From contig DHGT01000053.1 in NCBI GenBank assembly GCA_002402905.1, positions 1 through 14,217 of the forward strand: a stretch of 14,217 bases of DNA, in the 5' to 3' direction. The notes below the pieces were generated by a model. The model was given only the letters and a program-made list of their open reading frames with translations, was not told the origin of the DNA and ran no database searches. Within the stretch, counting starts at the first letter, position 1; each line of letters begins with the position of its first letter. Made by a program: the position numbers and the translations under genes. Shown piece after piece: positions 13,938-14,217 of the stretch. Source of the stretch: Desulfatitalea sp. UBA4791 (GTDB lineage: Bacteria > Desulfobacterota > Desulfobacteria > Desulfobacterales > Desulfosarcinaceae).

Positions 13938-13975
13938 CATCCACAAATGGCCAATTTGCCTATTTGTGGACGGAC
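13938..13975 (+). repeat. dispersed palindromic element, copy 2 (between lipoprotein gene and livF)
   Basis: TCCACAAAT (13940-13948) pairs perfectly with ATTTGTGGA (13962-13970) around a 13-nt loop. The sequence CATCCAC-n-AATGGCCAAT and TTTGTGGA are shared with copy 1 at 10571-10612, which lies in the opposite orientation. It sits just upstream of the sigma-28 promoter at 13902-13928 and downstream of livF. Confidence 0.65.
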
Positions 13976-14031
13976 ACTATGCAACAGTCGGATGGTCGGT
14001 CTTTGGAGGCGCGATCGCGAAGCCGCCGGGA

Positions 14032-14217
14032 CTAGAGCCCTAAATACGCCTTGCGCACCTGGTCATTGGCCATCAGGCGTTCGGCGCTTTCTTCGAGAAT
14101 GATGCGGCCGTTTTCCATCACGTATCCGCGGTGGGCCACTTTGAGCGCCAGGTTGGCGTTCTGTTCGACCAGCAGGATGGTGGTGTTGTTTTCGGCGTTG
14201 ATTTGACGGATAATGTC
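14032..14217 (-). CDS. livF: LivF, branched-chain amino acid ABC transporter ATP-binding protein (5' partial)
   Basis: Only the last 61 codons are inside the window; the gene enters from the right edge. The visible part reads IIRQINAENNTTILLVEQNANLALKV..., RGYVMENGRIILE and ...NDQVRKAYLGL, the highly conserved LivF C-terminus. LVEQNA is the H-loop/switch neighbourhood of this subfamily, where His is replaced by Gln-Asn. LivF hydrolyses ATP for a LIV-type importer of branched-chain amino acids or related amides; the rest of the operon (livG, livM, livH, binding protein) is expected upstream, outside the window. No clear terminator follows it before the palindromic element at 13938. Confidence 0.93.
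   Translation of the reverse strand, partial: DIIRQINAENNTTILLVEQNANLALKVAHRGYVMENGRIILEESAERLMANDQVRKAYLGL

Noticed and set aside
1..14217. CRISPR array, tRNA, rRNA, insertion sequence or prophage
   Set aside because: No regularly spaced repeats, no cloverleaf or rRNA sequence, and no transposase or phage motif was recognised on reading either strand.

Overview
The window is about 14 kb of GC-rich bacterial chromosome. It reads as housekeeping and metabolic genes from an anaerobic Desulfobacterota (deltaproteobacterial) organism, possibly a Desulfosarcina-like sulfate reducer. This placement is an inference from gene content: HypA/HypB nickel maturation, a three-domain NifU with NifS, an AmmeMemoRadiSam protein B, molybdopterin genes, a LIV-type ABC transporter and a C10 peptidase with a glycine-run tail. 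No species-level marker such as rRNA is present.

Layout from left to right. At 1-1043 are hypA (5' end outside the window) and hypB, for hydrogenase nickel insertion. At 1049-3060, on the minus strand, is a translationally coupled nifU-nifS pair for Fe-S cluster assembly. A 226-bp divergent region leads to a Memo-family gene (3287-4150). At 4259-4880 a small unknown protein gene is followed by a candidate small RNA. At 4997-6297 is a decayed C10 (streptopain-family) peptidase with a PKD-like domain. At 6379-8703 are moaA and mobA (plus) facing mobB (minus), with a tiny unexplained ORF ahead of mobB. lnt lies at 8827-10419, and prfB with its programmed +1 frameshift at 10647-11745. An HD-domain gene overlaps thiD (11877-13348). 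A small MORN-repeat lipoprotein (13355-13795, minus) and the 3' end of livF (14032-14217, minus) close the window.

The most interesting signal is not a protein. Three sites match the flagellar sigma-28 (FliA) promoter pattern TAAAGTTT-N11-GCCGATAA with exact 11-nt spacing, and all three lie in intergenic DNA at positions that make sense. One precedes the small unknown protein (4259-4285). One lies 17 nt after that gene and drives no ORF (4754-4780). One precedes the MORN lipoprotein on the minus strand (13902-13928). The middle one is followed by three consecutive perfect or near-perfect hairpins, the last with a T-tract, so it looks like a complete sigma-28-dependent small RNA gene of about 90 nt. 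No flagellar structural gene is visible, so these would be satellite members of the motility regulon.

Other points are two copies, in opposite orientation, of a dispersed palindromic element (10571-10612 and 13938-13975), and a peptidase gene broken twice, once at a T-run after the signal peptide and once by loss of the segment that should carry the catalytic histidine.
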